Positions 1 through 13,489 are shown, numbered from the stretch's first letter. The stretch is DNA of 64,000 nt from Gymnothorax reevesii (GCA_029721435.1 CM056584.1:9258395-9322394); one strand, 5' to 3'. Numbers and translations are program-made. Notes: generated by a model not told the origin, from the sequence alone.

Positions 1-594
1 CTGGTCATTTTCATACTGTACGTGTCCTCTATGATGTTCATAGGAGATCAGATGGCATTTCAGCTTAACCCTTCTTGTATAATAAAAAAATTGAGTAATG
101 TTAATGTTTAAATGCTAATGCTAACATGCTAATGCTAGCGATCTAATGTGAGTTCTAATATCTGGTCATTTTCATACTATACGTGTCCTCTATGATGTTA
201 ATAGGAGATCAGATGGCATTTCAGCTTAACCCTTCTTTTGTAAAATGGAAATTGAGTGACATTAATGTTTTAATACTAATGCTAGCATGGTTATGCTAGC
301 GATCTAATGTGGGTGCTAATATCTGGTCATTTTCATACTGTACGTGTCCTCTATGATGGGAGTATGGGATCAGATGGCATTTTAGCTTAACCCTGCTTGT
401 GTAAAATGGAAATTGAGTGACGTTAATGTTTGAATACTAATGCTAACAAGCTAATGCTAGCAATCTAATGTGAGTGCTAATATCTGGTCATTTTCATACT
501 GTACGTGTCCTCTATGATGGGAGTATGGGATCAGATGGCATTTCAGCTTAACCCTGCTTGTGTAAAATAGAAATTGAGTGATGTTAATGTTTGA

Positions 595-622
595 ATGCTA
601 ATGCTAACATGCTAATGCTAGC
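595..622. repeat. Two 14-bp sub-repeats inside a 161-bp monomer
   Basis: Positions 595-608 read ATGCTAATGCTAAC and 609-622 read ATGCTAATGCTAGC: the same 14-mer twice with one difference. Each 14-mer is itself ATGCTA twice plus AC or GC. The same pair occurs in nearly all 161-bp units of the window. Confidence 0.93.
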
Positions 623-1882
623 GATCTAATGTGAGTTCTAATATCTGGTCATTTTCATACTGTAAGTGTCCTCTATGATGTTAGTATGAGATCAGATGGC
701 ATTTCTCCTTCACCCTTCTTGTATGATGAGCAAATTGAGTAATGTTAATGTTTCAATGCTAATGCTAACATGCTAATGCTAGCGATCTAATGTGAGTGCT
801 AATAGTTGGTCATTTTCATACTGTACGTGTCATCTATGATGTTAATTGGAGATCAGATGGCATTTCAGCTTAACCCTTCTTGTATAATAAAAAAATTGAG
901 TAATGTTAATGTTTAAATGCTAATGCTAACATGCTAATGCTAGCGATCTAATGTGAGTTCTAATATCTGGTCATTTTCATACTATACATGTCCTCTATAA
1001 TGTTAATAGGAGATCAGATGGCATTTCAGCTGAACCCTTCTTGTGTAAAATGGAAATTGAGTGACATTAATGTTTTAATACTAAAGCTAACATGCTAATG
1101 CTAGCGATCTAATGTGAGTGCTAATATCTGGTCATTTTCATACTGTACGTGTCCTCTATGATGTTAATAGGAGATCAGATGGCATTTCAGCTTAACCCCT
1201 CTTGTATAATAAAAAAATTGAGTAATGTTAATGTTTAAATGCTAATGCTAACATGCTAATGCTAGAGATCTAATGTCAGTTCTAATATCTGGTCATTTTC
1301 ATACTCTACCTGTCCTCTATGATGTTAATAGGAGATCAGATGGCTTTTCAGCTTAACCCTTCTTGTGTAAAATGGAAATTGAGTGACATTAATGTTTAAA
1401 TACTAATGCTAACATGCTAATGCTAGCGATCTAATGTGAGTGCTAATATCTGGTCATTTTCATACTGTACGTGTCCTCTATGATGGGAGTATGGGATCAG
1501 ATGGCATTTCAGCTTAACCCTGCTTTTGTAAAATGGAAATTGAGTGAAGTTAATGTTTGAATACTAATGCTAACATGCTAATGCTAGCAATCTAATGTGA
1601 GTGCTAATATCTGGTCATTTTCATACTGTACGTGTCCTCTATGATGGGGGTATGGGATCAGATGGCATTTCAGCTTAACCCTGCTTGTGTAAAATAGAAA
1701 TTGAGTGACGTTAATGTTTGAATGCTAATGCTAACATGCTAATGCTAGCGATCTAATGTGAGTGCTAATATCTGGTCATTTTCTTACTGTAAGTGTCCTA
1801 TATGATGTTAGTATGAGATCAGATGGCATTTCTCCTTCACCCTTCTTGTATTATAAGCAAATTGAGTAATGTTAATGTTTCA

Positions 1883-1924
1883 ATGCTAATGCTAACATGC
1901 TGATGCTAACATGCTAATGCTAGC
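1883..1924. repeat. Three 14-bp sub-repeats inside a 175-bp monomer
   Basis: Positions 1883-1896, 1897-1910 and 1911-1924 are ATGCTAATGCTAAC, ATGCTGATGCTAAC and ATGCTAATGCTAGC. The extra middle copy accounts exactly for the 14-bp length difference between the two monomer forms (1,772 to 1,947 is 175 bp). Confidence 0.93.
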
Positions 1925-2429
1925 AATCTAATGTGAGTGCTAATACCTGGTCATTTTCATACTGTACATGTCTTCTATGATGGGAGTATGGGATCAGATG
2001 GCATTTCAGCTTAACCCTGCTTGTGTAAAATGGAAATTGAGTGACGTTAAAGTTTGAATGCTAATGCAAACATGCTAATGCTAGCGATCTAATGTGAGTG
2101 CTAATACCTGGTCATTTTCATACTGTACATATCCTCTATGATGGGAGTATGAGATCAGATGGCTTTTCAGCTTAACCCTGCTTGTGTAAAATGGAAATTT
2201 AATGACGTTCATGTTTGAATGCTAATGCTAACATGCTAATGCTAGCGATCTAATGTGAGTGCTAATATCTGGTCATTTTCATGCTATACGTGTCCTCTAT
2301 GATGTTAATAGGAGATCAGATGGCATTTCAGCATAACCCTGTTTGTGTAAAATGGAAATTGAGTGACGTTAATGTTTAAATGCTAATGCTAACATGCTAA
2401 TGCTAGCGATCTAATGTGAGTGCTAATAT

Positions 2430-4858
2430 CTGGTCATTTTCATACTGTACGTGTCCTCTATGATGTTCATAGGAGATCAGATGGCATTTCAGCTTAACCC
2501 TTCTTGTATAATAAAAAAATTGAGTAATGTTAATGTTTAAATGCTAATGCTAACATGCTAATGCTAGCGATCTAATGTGAGTTCTAATATCTGGTCATTT
2601 TCATACTATACGTGTCCTCTATGATGTTAATAGGAGATCAGATGGCATTTCAGCTTAACCCTTCTTTTGTAAAATGGAAATTGAGTGACATTAATGTTTT
2701 AATACTAATGCTAGCATGGTTATGCTAGCGATCTAATGTGGGTGCTAATATCTGGTCATTTTCATACTGTACGTGTCCTCTATGATGGGAGTATGGGATC
2801 AGATGGCATTTTAGCTTAACCCTGCTTGTGTAAAATGGAAATTGAGTGACGTTAATGTTTGAATACTAATGCTAACAAGCTAATGCTAGCAATCTAATGT
2901 GAGTGCTAATATCTGGTCATTTTCATACTGTACGTGTCCTCTATGATGGGAGTATGGGATCAGATGGCATTTCAGCTTAACCCTGCTTGTGTAAAATAGA
3001 AATTGAGTGATGTTAATGTTTGAATGCTAATGCTAACATGCTAATGCTAGCGATCTAATGTGAGTTCTAATATCTGGTCATTTTCATACTGTAAGTGTCC
3101 TCTATGATGTTAGTATGAGATCAGATGGCATTTCTCCTTCACCCTTCTTGTATGATGAGCAAATTGAGTAATGTTAATGTTTCAATGCTAATGCTAACAT
3201 GCTAATGCTAGCGATCTAATGTGAGTGCTAATAGTTGGTCATTTTCATACTGTACGTGTCATCTATGATGTTAATTGGAGATCAGATGGCATTTCAGCTT
3301 AACCCTTCTTGTATAATAAAAAAATTGAGTAATGTTAATGTTTAAATGCTAATGCTAACATGCTAATGCTAGCGATCTAATGTGAGTTCTAATATCTGGT
3401 CATTTTCATACTATACATGTCCTCTATAATGTTAATAGGAGATCAGATGGCATTTCAGCTGAACCCTTCTTGTGTAAAATGGAAATTGAGTGACATTAAT
3501 GTTTTAATACTAAAGCTAACATGCTAATGCTAGCGATCTAATGTGAGTGCTAATATCTGGTCATTTTCATACTGTACGTGTCCTCTATGATGTTAATAGG
3601 AGATCAGATGGCATTTCAGCTTAACCCCTCTTGTATAATAAAAAAATTGAGTAATGTTAATGTTTAAATGCTAATGCTAACATGCTAATGCTAGAGATCT
3701 AATGTCAGTTCTAATATCTGGTCATTTTCATACTCTACCTGTCCTCTATGATGTTAATAGGAGATCAGATGGCTTTTCAGCTTAACCCTTCTTGTGTAAA
3801 ATGGAAATTGAGTGACATTAATGTTTAAATACTAATGCTAACATGCTAATGCTAGCGATCTAATGTGAGTGCTAATATCTGGTCATTTTCATACTGTACG
3901 TGTCCTCTATGATGGGAGTATGGGATCAGATGGCATTTCAGCTTAACCCTGCTTTTGTAAAATGGAAATTGAGTGAAGTTAATGTTTGAATACTAATGCT
4001 AACATGCTAATGCTAGCAATCTAATGTGAGTGCTAATATCTGGTCATTTTCATACTGTACGTGTCCTCTATGATGGGGGTATGGGATCAGATGGCATTTC
4101 AGCTTAACCCTGCTTGTGTAAAATAGAAATTGAGTGACGTTAATGTTTGAATGCTAATGCTAACATGCTAATGCTAGCGATCTAATGTGAGTGCTAATAT
4201 CTGGTCATTTTCTTACTGTAAGTGTCCTATATGATGTTAGTATGAGATCAGATGGCATTTCTCCTTCACCCTTCTTGTATTATAAGCAAATTGAGTAATG
4301 TTAATGTTTCAATGCTAATGCTAACATGCTGATGCTAACATGCTAATGCTAGCAATCTAATGTGAGTGCTAATACCTGGTCATTTTCATACTGTACATGT
4401 CTTCTATGATGGGAGTATGGGATCAGATGGCATTTCAGCTTAACCCTGCTTGTGTAAAATGGAAATTGAGTGACGTTAAAGTTTGAATGCTAATGCAAAC
4501 ATGCTAATGCTAGCGATCTAATGTGAGTGCTAATACCTGGTCATTTTCATACTGTACATATCCTCTATGATGGGAGTATGAGATCAGATGGCTTTTCAGC
4601 TTAACCCTGCTTGTGTAAAATGGAAATTTAATGACGTTCATGTTTGAATGCTAATGCTAACATGCTAATGCTAGCGATCTAATGTGAGTGCTAATATCTG
4701 GTCATTTTCATGCTATACGTGTCCTCTATGATGTTAATAGGAGATCAGATGGCATTTCAGCATAACCCTGTTTGTGTAAAATGGAAATTGAGTGACGTTA
4801 ATGTTTAAATGCTAATGCTAACATGCTAATGCTAGCGATCTAATGTGAGTGCTAATAT
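2430..4858. repeat. 15-mer higher-order repeat, copy 2
   Basis: It repeats 1-2,429 at an exact 2,429-bp offset. Every private mutation listed for copy 1 recurs here, and reading the two side by side I found no difference. Either the duplication is very recent, has just been homogenised, or is an assembly artefact. Confidence 0.92.
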
Positions 4859-5610
4859 CTGGTCATTTTCATACTGTACGTGTCCTCTATGATGTTCATA
4901 GGAGATCAGATGGCATTTCAGCTTAACCCTTCTTGTATAATAAAAAAATTGAGTAATGTTAATGTTTAAATGCTAATGCTAACATGCTAATGCTAGCGAT
5001 CTAATGTGAGTTCTAATATCTGGTCATTTTCATACTATACGTGTCCTCTATGATGTTAATAGGAGATCAGATGGCATTTCAGCTTAACCCTTCTTTTGTA
5101 AAATGGAAATTGAGTGACATTAATGTTTTAATACTAATGCTAGCATGGTTATGCTAGCGATCTAATGTGGGTGCTAATATCTGGTCATTTTCATACTGTA
5201 CGTGTCCTCTATGATGGGAGTATGGGATCAGATGGCATTTCAGCTTAGCCCTGCTTGTGTAAAATGGAAATTGAGTGACGTTAATGTTTGAATACTAATG
5301 CTAACATGCTAATGCTAGCAATCTAATGTGAGTGCTAATATCTGGTCATTTTCATACTGTACGTGTCCTCTATGATGGGAGTATGGGATCAGATGGCATT
5401 TCAGCTTAACCCTGCTTGTGTAAAATAGAAATTGAGTGATGTTAATGTTTGAATGCTAATGCTAACATGCTAATGCTAGCGATCTAATGTGAGTTCTAAT
5501 ATCTGGTCATTTTCATACTGTAAGTGTCCTCTATGATGTTAGTATGAGATCAGATGGCATTTCTCCTTCACCCTTCTTGTATGATGAGCAAATTGAGTAA
5601 TGTTAATGTT
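4859..5610. repeat. 15-mer higher-order repeat, partial copy 3
   Basis: Monomers A-B-C-D and the first part of the fifth unit match copies 1 and 2 at a 2,429-bp offset, with small differences: CAGCTTAGCCC near 5,242 and CATGC instead of CAAGC near 5,305 in the third unit. In the fifth unit (5,503 onward) the match continues through the shared TGTATGATGAGC and then switches, at about 5,610, to a three-sub-repeat end typical of normal class E. The switch marks a recombination point inside one monomer. Confidence 0.85.
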
Positions 5611-7287
5611 TCGATGCTAATGCTAACATGCTGATGCTAACATGCTAATGCTAGCAATCTAATGTGAGTGCTAATACCTGGTCATTTTCATACTGTACAT
5701 GTCCTCTATGATGGGAGTATGGGATCAGATGGCATTTCAGCTTAACCCTGCTTGTTTAAAATGGAAATTGAGTGACGTTAACGTTTGAATGCTAATGCTA
5801 ACATGCTAATGCTAGCTATCTAATGAGAGTTCTAATATCTGGTCATTTTCATACTATACGTGTCCTCTTTGATGTTAATAGGAGATCAGATGGCATTTCA
5901 GCTTAACCCTTCTTGTGCAAAATGGAAATTGAGTGACATGAATGTTTTAATACTAATGCTAACATGCTAATGCTAGCGCTCTAATGTGAGTGCTAATATG
6001 TGGTCATTTTCATACTGTACGTGTCCTCTATGATGGGAATATGGGATCAGATGGCATTTCAGCTTAACCCTGTTTGTGTAAAATGGAAATTGAGTGACGT
6101 TAATGTTTAAATGCTAATGCTAACATGCAAATGCTAGCGATCTAATATGAGTGCTAATATCTGGTCATTTTCATACTGTACGTGTCCTCTATGATGTTAA
6201 TAGGAGATCAGATGGCATTTCAGCGCAACCCTGCTTGTGTAAAATGGAAATTTAGTGACGTTAATGTTTGAATGCTAATGCTAACATGCTAATGCTAGCG
6301 ATCTAATGTGAGTGCTAATATCTGGTCATTTTCATACTGTACGTGTCCTCTATGATGGGAGTATGGGATCAGATGGCATTTCAGCTTAACCCTGCTTGTG
6401 TACAATGGAAATTTAGTGACGTTAATGTTTGAATGCTAATGCTAACATGGTAATGCTAGCGATCTAATGTGAGTGTTAATATCTGGTCATTTTCATACGA
6501 CACGTGTCCTCTATGATGTTAATAGGAGATCAGATGGCATTTCAGCTTAACCCTTCTTGTTTAAAATGGAAATTGAGTGATGTTAATGTTTAAATGCTAA
6601 TGTTAACATGCTAATTCTAGCGCTCTAATGTGAGTGCTAATATGTGGTCATTTTCATACTGTACGTGTCCTCTATGATGGGAATATGGGATCAGATGGCA
6701 TTTCAGCTTAACCCTGTTTGTGTAAAATGGAAATTGAGTGACGTTAATGTTTAAATGCTAATGCTAACATGCTAATGCTAGCGATCTAATGTGAGTTCTA
6801 ATATCTGGTCATTTCCATACTGTACGTGTCCTCTATGATGTTAATAAAAGATCAGATGGCATTTCAGCTTAACCCTGCTTGTGTAAAATGGAAATTTAGT
6901 GACGTTAATGTTTGAATGCTAATGCTAACATGCTAATGCTAGCGATCTATTGTGAGTGCTAATATCTGGTCATTTTCATACTATACGTGTCCTCTATGAT
7001 GTTAATAGGAGATCAGATGGCATTTCAGCTTAACCCTTCTTGTATTATAAAAAAATTGAGTAATGTAAATGTTTCAATGCTAATGCTAACATGCTAATGC
7101 TAGCGATCTAATGTGATTTCTAATATCTGGTCATTTTCATACTATACGTCTCCTCTATGATGTTAATAGGAGATCAGATGGCATTTCAGCTTAACACTTC
7201 TTGTGTAAAATGGAAATTGAGTGACATAAATGTTTTATTGCTAATGCTAACATGCTAATGCTAGCGATCTAATGTGAGTGCATATAT
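5611..7287. repeat. Irregular monomer stretch without clear HOR order
   Basis: About ten monomers (starts near 5,678, 5,839, 6,000, 6,161, 6,322, 6,483, 6,644, 6,805, 6,966 and 7,127) combine features of several classes. Units at 6,000 and 6,644 resemble each other (GTGGTCATTTTCATAC, GGGAATATGGG, CTGTTTGTG), as do 6,161 and 6,805, suggesting a local four-monomer (644-bp) period. Private marks include GACACGTG near 6,500, TTTCCATAC near 6,814 and AATAAAAGATC near 6,844. I see no gene or foreign insertion. Confidence 0.75.
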
Positions 7288-10066
7288 CTGGTCATTTTCA
7301 TACTGTACGTGTCCTCTATGATGGGAGTATGGGATCAGATGGCATTTCAGCTTAACCCTGCTTGTGTAAAATGGAAATTGAGTGAAGTTAATGTTGGAAT
7401 ACTAATGCTAACATGCTTATGCTAGCAATCTATTGTGAGTGCCAATATCTGGTGATTTTCATACTGCACGTGTCCTCTATGATTGGAGTATGGGATCAGA
7501 TGGCATTTCAGCTTAACCCTGCTTGTGTAAAATAGAAATTGAGTGACGTTAATGTTTGAATGCTAATGCTAAAATGCTAATGCTAGTGATCTAATGTGAG
7601 TGCTAATATCTGGTCATTTTCATACTGTACGTGTCCTCTATGATGTTAGTATGAGATCAGATGGCATTTCTCCTTCACCCTTCTTGTATTATCAGCAAAT
7701 TGAGTAATGTTAATGTTTCAATGCTAATGCAAACATGCTGATGCTAACATGCTAATGCTAGCAATCTAATGTGAGTGCTAATACCTGGTCATTTTCATAC
7801 TGTACATGTCTTCTATGATGGGAGTATGGGATCAGACGGCATTTCAGCTTAACCTTGCTTGTGTAAAATGGAAATTGAGTGACGTTAATGTTTGAATACT
7901 AATGCTAACATGCTAATGCTAGCAATCTAATGTGAGTGCTAATATCTGGTCATTTTCATACTGTACGTGTCCTCTATGATGGGAGTATGGGATCAGATGG
8001 CATTTCAGCTTAACCCTGCTTGTGTAAAATAGAAATTGAGTGATGTTAATGTTTGAATGCTAATGCTAACATGCTAATTCTAGCGATCTAATGTGAGTTC
8101 TAATATCTGGTCATTTTCATACTGTAAGTATCCTCTATGATGTTAGTATGAGATCAGATGGCATTTCTCCTTCACCCTTCTTGTATTATGAGCAAATTGA
8201 GTAATGTTAATGTTTCAATGCTAATGCTAACATGCTGATGCTAACAAGCTAATGCTAGCAATCTAATGTGAGTGCTAATAGTTGGTAATTTTCATACTGT
8301 ACGTGTCCTCTATGATGTTAATTGGAGATCAGATGGCATTTCAGCTTAACACTTCTTGTGTAAAATGGAAATTGAGTGACATAAATGTTTTATTGCTAAT
8401 GCTAACATGCTAATGCTAGCAATTTAATGTGAGTGCATATATCTGGTCATTTTCATACTGTACGTGTCCTCTATGATGGGAGTATGGGATCAGATGGCAT
8501 TTCAGCTTAACCCTGCTTGTGTAAAATGGAAATTGAGTGACATTAATGTTTTAATACTAATGCTAACATGCTAATGCTAGCGATCTAATGTGAGTGCTAA
8601 TATCTGGTCATTTTCCTACTGTACGTGTCCTCTATGATAGGAGTATTGGATCAGATGGCATTTCAGCTTAACCCTGCTTGTGTAAAATAAAAATTGAGTG
8701 ACGTTAATGTTTGAATGCTAATGCTAACATGCTAATGCTAGCGATCTAATGTGAGTGCTAATATCTGGTCATTTTCATACTGTCAGTGTCCTCTATGATG
8801 TTAGTATGAGATCAGATGGCATTTCTCCTTCACCCTTCTTGTATTATAAGCAAATTGAGTAATGTTAATGTTTCAATGCTAATGCAAACATGCTGATGCT
8901 AACATGCTAATGCTAGCAATCTAATGTGAGTGCTAATACCTGGTCATTTTCATACTGTACATGTCTTCTATGATGGGAGTATGGGATCAGACGGCATTTC
9001 AGCTTAACCTTGCTTGTGTAAAATGGAAATTGAGTGACGTTAATGTTTTAATGCTAATGCTAACATGCTAATGCTAGTGATCTAATGTGAGTGCTAATAC
9101 CTGGTCATTTTCATACTGTACATGTCCTCTATGATGGGAGTATGAGATCAGATGGCTTTTCAGCTTAACCCTGCTTGTGTAAAATGGAAATTGAGTGACG
9201 TTAATGTTTGAATGCTAATGCTAACATGTTAATGCTAGCGATCTAATGTGAGTTCTAATATCTGGTCATTTTCATACCATACTTGTCCTCTATGATGTTA
9301 ATAGGAGATCAGATGGCATTTCAGCTTAACCCTGCTTGTGTACAATGGAAATTTAGTGAGGTTAATGTTTGAATGCTAATGCTAACATGCTAATGCTAGC
9401 GATCTAATGTGAGTGCTAATATCTGGTCATTTTCATACTACACGTGTCCTCTATGATGTTAATAGGACATCAGATGGCATTTCAGCTTAACCCTTCTTGT
9501 TTAAAATGGAAATTGAGTGATGTTAATGTTTAAATGCTAATGCTAACATGCTAATGCTAGCGATCTAATGTGAGTGCTAATATCTGGTCATTTTCATACT
9601 GTACGTGTCCTCTATGATGTTAATAGGAGATCAGATGGCATTTCAGCTTAACCCTGCTTGTGTAAAATGGAAATTTAGTGACGTTAATGTTTGAATGCTA
9701 ATGCTAACATGCTAATGCTAGCGATCTAATGTGAGTGCTAATATCTGGTCATTTTCATACTGTACGTGTCCTCTATGATGGGAGTATGGGATCAGATGGC
9801 ATTTCAGCTTAACCCTGCTTGTGTAAAATGGAAATTGAGTGAAGTTAATGTTGGAATACTAATGCTAACATGCTTATGCTAGCAATCTATTGGGAGTGCC
9901 AATATCTGGTGATTTTCATACTGTACGTGTCCTCTATTATTGGAGTATGGGATCAGATGGCATTTCAGCTTAACCCTGCTTGTGTAAAATAGAAATTGAG
10001 TGACGTTAATGTTTGAATGCTAATGCTAACATGCTAATGCTAGTGATCTAATGTGAGTGCAAATAT

Positions 10067-11368
10067 CTGGTCATTTTCATACTGTACGTGTCCTCTATGA
10101 TGAGAATATGGGATCAGATGGCATTTCAGCTTAACCCTGTTTGTGTAAAATGGAAATTGAGTGAAGTTAATGTTTAAATGCTAATGCTAACATGCTAATC
10201 CTAGCGATCTAATGTGAGTGCTAATATCTGGTCATTTTCATACTGTACATGTCCTCTATGATGTAAATAGGAGATCAGATGGCATTTCAGCTTTACCCTT
10301 CTTGTATAATAAAAAAATTGAGTAATGTTAATGTTTAAATGCTAAAGCTAACATGCTAATGCTAGCGATCTAATGTGAGTTCTAATATCTGGTCATTTTC
10401 ATACTGTACGTGTCCTCTATGATGTTAATAGGAGATCAGATGGCATTTCAGCTTAACCCTTCTTGTGTAAAATGGAAATTGAGTGACATTAATGTTTTAA
10501 TACTAATGCTAACATGCTAATGCTAGCGATCTAATGTGAGTGCTAATATCTGGTCATTTTCATACTGTAAGTGTCCTCTATGATGGGAGTATGGGATCAG
10601 ATGGCATTTCAGCTTAACCCTGCTTGTGTAAAATGGAAATTGAGTGACGTTAATGTTTGAATACTAATGCTAACATGCTATTGCTAGCAATCTAATGTGA
10701 GTGCTAATATCTGGTCATTTTCATACTGTACGTGTCCTCTATGATGGGAGTATGGGATCAGATGGCATTTCAGCTTAACCCTGCTTGTGTAAAATAGAAA
10801 TTGAGTGATGTTAATGTTTGAATGCTAATGCTAACATGCTAATGCTAGAGATCTAATGTGAGTGCTAATATCTGGTCATTTTCATACTGTAAGTGTCCTC
10901 TATGATGTTAGTATGAGATCAGATGGCATTTCTCCTTCACCCTTCTTGTATTATAAGCAAATTGAGTAATGTTAATGTTTCAATGCTAATGCTAACATGC
11001 TGATGCTAACATGCTAATGCTAGCAATCTAATGTGAGTGCTAATACCTGGTCATTTTCATACTGTACGTGTCCTCTATGATGGGAGTATGGGATCAGATG
11101 GCATTTCAGCTTAACCCTGCTTGTGTAAAATGGAAATTGAGTAACGTTAACGTTTGAATGCTAATGCTAACATGCTAATGCTAGCTATCTAATGAGAGTT
11201 CTAATATCTGGTCATTTTCATACTATACGTGTCCTCTTTGATGTTAATAGGAGATCAGATGGCATTTCAGCTTAACCCTTCTTTTTTAAAATGGAAATTG
11301 AGTGATTTTAATGTTTAAATGCTAATGTTAACATGCTATTGCTAGCGATCTAATGTGAGTGCTAATAC
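10067..11368. repeat. 8-mer HOR (1,302 bp), copy 1 in block R
   Basis: Eight monomers including one long E, starting with the GATGAGAATATGGG unit, followed by a GATGTAAATAGG unit, a GTTAATAGG unit, C, D, E, an F-like unit with GTAACGTTAACG and a TCCTCTTTG unit. It repeats at 11,369 at an offset of exactly 1,302 bp. Confidence 0.85.
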
Positions 11369-12347
11369 CTGGTCATTTTCATACTGTACGTGTCCTCTAT
11401 GATGAGAATATGGGATCAGATGGCATTTCAGCTTAACCAGGTTTGTGTAAAATGGAAATTGAGTGAAGTTACTGTTTAAATGCTAATGCTAACATGTTAA
11501 TGCTAGCGATCTAATGTGAGTGCTAATATCTGGTCATTTTCATACTGTACATGTCCTCTATGATGTAAATAGGAGATCAGATGGCATTTCAGCTTTACCC
11601 TTCTTGTATAATAAAAAAATTGAGTAATGTTAATGTTTAAATGCTAAAGCTAACATGCTAATGCTAGCGATCTAATGTGAGTTCTAATATCTGGTCATTT
11701 TCATACTGTACGTGTCCTCTATGATGTTAATAGGAGATCAGATGGCATTTCAGCTTAACCCTTCTTTTTTAAAATGGAAATTGAGTGACATTAATGGTTT
11801 AATACTAATGCTAACATGCTAATGCTAGCGATCTAATGTGAGTGCTAATATCTGGTCATTTTCATACTGTAAGTGTCCTCTATGATGGGAGTATGGGATC
11901 AGATGGCATTTCAGCTTAACCCTGCTTGTGTAAAATGGAAATTGAGTGACGTTAATGTTTGAATACTAATGCTAACATGCTATTGCTAGCAATCTAATGT
12001 GAGTGCTAATATCTGGTCATTTTCATACTGTACGTGTCCTCTATGATGGGAGTATGGGATCAGATGGCATTTCAGCTTAACCCTGCTTGTGTAAAATAGA
12101 AATTGAGTGATGTTAATGATTGAATGCTAATGCTAACATGCTAATGCTAGAGATCTAATGTGAGTGCTAATATCTGGTCATTTTCAAACTGTAAGTGTCC
12201 TCTATGATGTTAGTATGAGATCAGATGGCATTTCTCCTTCACCCTTCTTGTATTATAAGCAAATTGAGTAATGTTAATGTTTCAATGCTAATGCTAACAT
12301 GCTGATGCTAACATGCTAATGCTAGCAATCTAATGTGAGTGCTAATA
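11369..12347. repeat. 8-mer HOR, copy 2 (first six monomers)
   Basis: It matches 10,067-11,045 at 1,302 bp: the same unit order with GATGAGAATATGGG at 11,401, GATGTAAATAGG at about 11,554, GTAAGTGTCC with GGGAG at 11,871 and a long E at 12,174. Small differences include AACCAGGTTTG near 11,436 and TTAATGATTG near 12,113. After the E the order changes to F (ACCTGTTCATT). Confidence 0.83.
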
Positions 12348-13328
12348 CCTGTTCATTTTCATACTGTACATGTCTTCTATGATGGGAGTATGGGATCAGA
12401 TGGCATTTCAGCTTAACCCTGCTTGTGAAAAATGGAAATTGAGTGACGTTAATGTTTGAATGCTAATGCTAACATGCTAATGCTAGCGATCTAATGTGAG
12501 TGCTAATACCTGGTCATTTTCATACTGTACATGTCCTCTATGATGGGAGTATGAGATCAGATGGCTTTTCAGCTTAACCCTGCTTCTGTAAAATGGAAAT
12601 TGAGTGACGTTAATGTTTGAATGCTAATGCTAACATGCTAATGCTAGCGATCTAATGTGAGTTCTAATATCTGGTCATTTTCATACCATAGGTGTCCTTT
12701 ATGATGTTAATAGGAGATCAGATGGCATTTCAGCTTAACCCTGCTTGTGTACAATGGAAATTTAGTAACGTTAATGTTTGAACGCTAATGCTAACATACT
12801 AATGCTAGCGATCTAATGTGAGTGCTAATATCTGGTCATTTTCATACTACACGTGTCCTCTATGATGTTCATAGGAGATCAGATGGCATTTCAGCTTAAC
12901 CCTTCTTGTTTAAAATGGAAATTGAGTTATGTTACTGTTTAAATGCTAATGCTAACATGCTAATGCTAGCGCTCTAATGTGAATGCTAATATGTGGTCAT
13001 TTTTATACTGTACGTGTCCTCTATGATATTAATAGGAGATCAGATGGCATTTCAGCTTAACCCTGCTTGTGTAAAATGGAAATTTAGTGACGTTAATGTT
13101 TGAATGCTAATGCTAACATGCTAATGCTAGCGATCTAATGTGAGTGCTAATATCTGGTCATTTTCACACTGTAAGTGTCCTCTATGATGTTAGTATGAGA
13201 TCAGATGGCATTTCTCCTTCACCCTTCTTGTATTATAAGCAAATTGAGTAATGTTAATGTTTCAATACTAATGCTAACATGCTGATGCTAACATGCTAAT
13301 GCTAGCAATCTAATGTGAGTGCTAATAC

Positions 13329-13489
13329 CTGGTCATTTTCATACTGTACATGTCTTCTATGATGGGAGTATGGGATCAGATGGCATTTCAGCTTAACCCT
13401 GCTTGTGTAAAATGGAAATTGTGTGACGTTAATATTTGAATGCTAATGCTAACATGCTAATGCTAGCGATCTAATGTGAGTGCTAATAC
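13329..13489. repeat. Class F monomer exemplar
   Basis: It is marked by the preceding TAATAC border (giving ACCTGGTC), TACATGTCTTCTATG, GGGAGTATGGG, and in many copies GATCAGACGGC with AACCTTGCTT. This copy has AAATTGTGTGACG and TTAATATTTG, the sub-type that later took part in the F/C chimeras. F follows E almost everywhere. Confidence 0.83.

Larger units (their letters stand above)
1..2429. repeat. 15-mer higher-order repeat, copy 1
   Basis: Fifteen monomers, fourteen of 161 bp and one of 175 bp (1,772-1,946), total 2,429 bp. It opens with a class A unit reading GATGTTCATAGGAG, then B, C, D and an E-like unit without the third sub-repeat, then A', M-like and mixed units, the long E, F, G and a K/L-like unit. 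Private changes include ATTTTAGC (near 391), AACAAGC (near 446), GTGTCATCTATG (near 830), CTAGAGATC (near 1,262), ACTCTACCTG (near 1,304), GATGGGGGTATG (near 1,645), TCTTACTG (near 1,782) and GTACATATCC (near 2,123). Confidence 0.92.
7288..13430. repeat. Block R (left copy)
   Basis: This block of about 6.1 kb is matched by 23,920-30,718. Shared rare marks include CCAATATCTGGTGATTTTC with GATTGGAG at 7,449 and 9,906 (right copy 24,080 and 26,697), GATGAGAATATGGG at 10,099 and 11,401 (27,387 and 28,689), GATGTAAATAGG with CAGCTTTACCC, GTTAACGTTTG and TCCTCTTTGATG. The offset is 16,631 at the left, 16,791 in the middle and 17,288 at the right, so the right copy carries one more monomer and then three more. 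The left unit (7,288-7,448) matches only from about 7,325. Confidence 0.86.

Noticed and set aside
61..100. TATAATAAAAAAATTG in class A as a promoter TATA box or AATAAA polyadenylation signal
   Set aside because: It is an A-rich part of a monomer that recurs throughout the array with no adjacent gene or transcript structure. Transcription of the satellite is possible but nothing here shows it.
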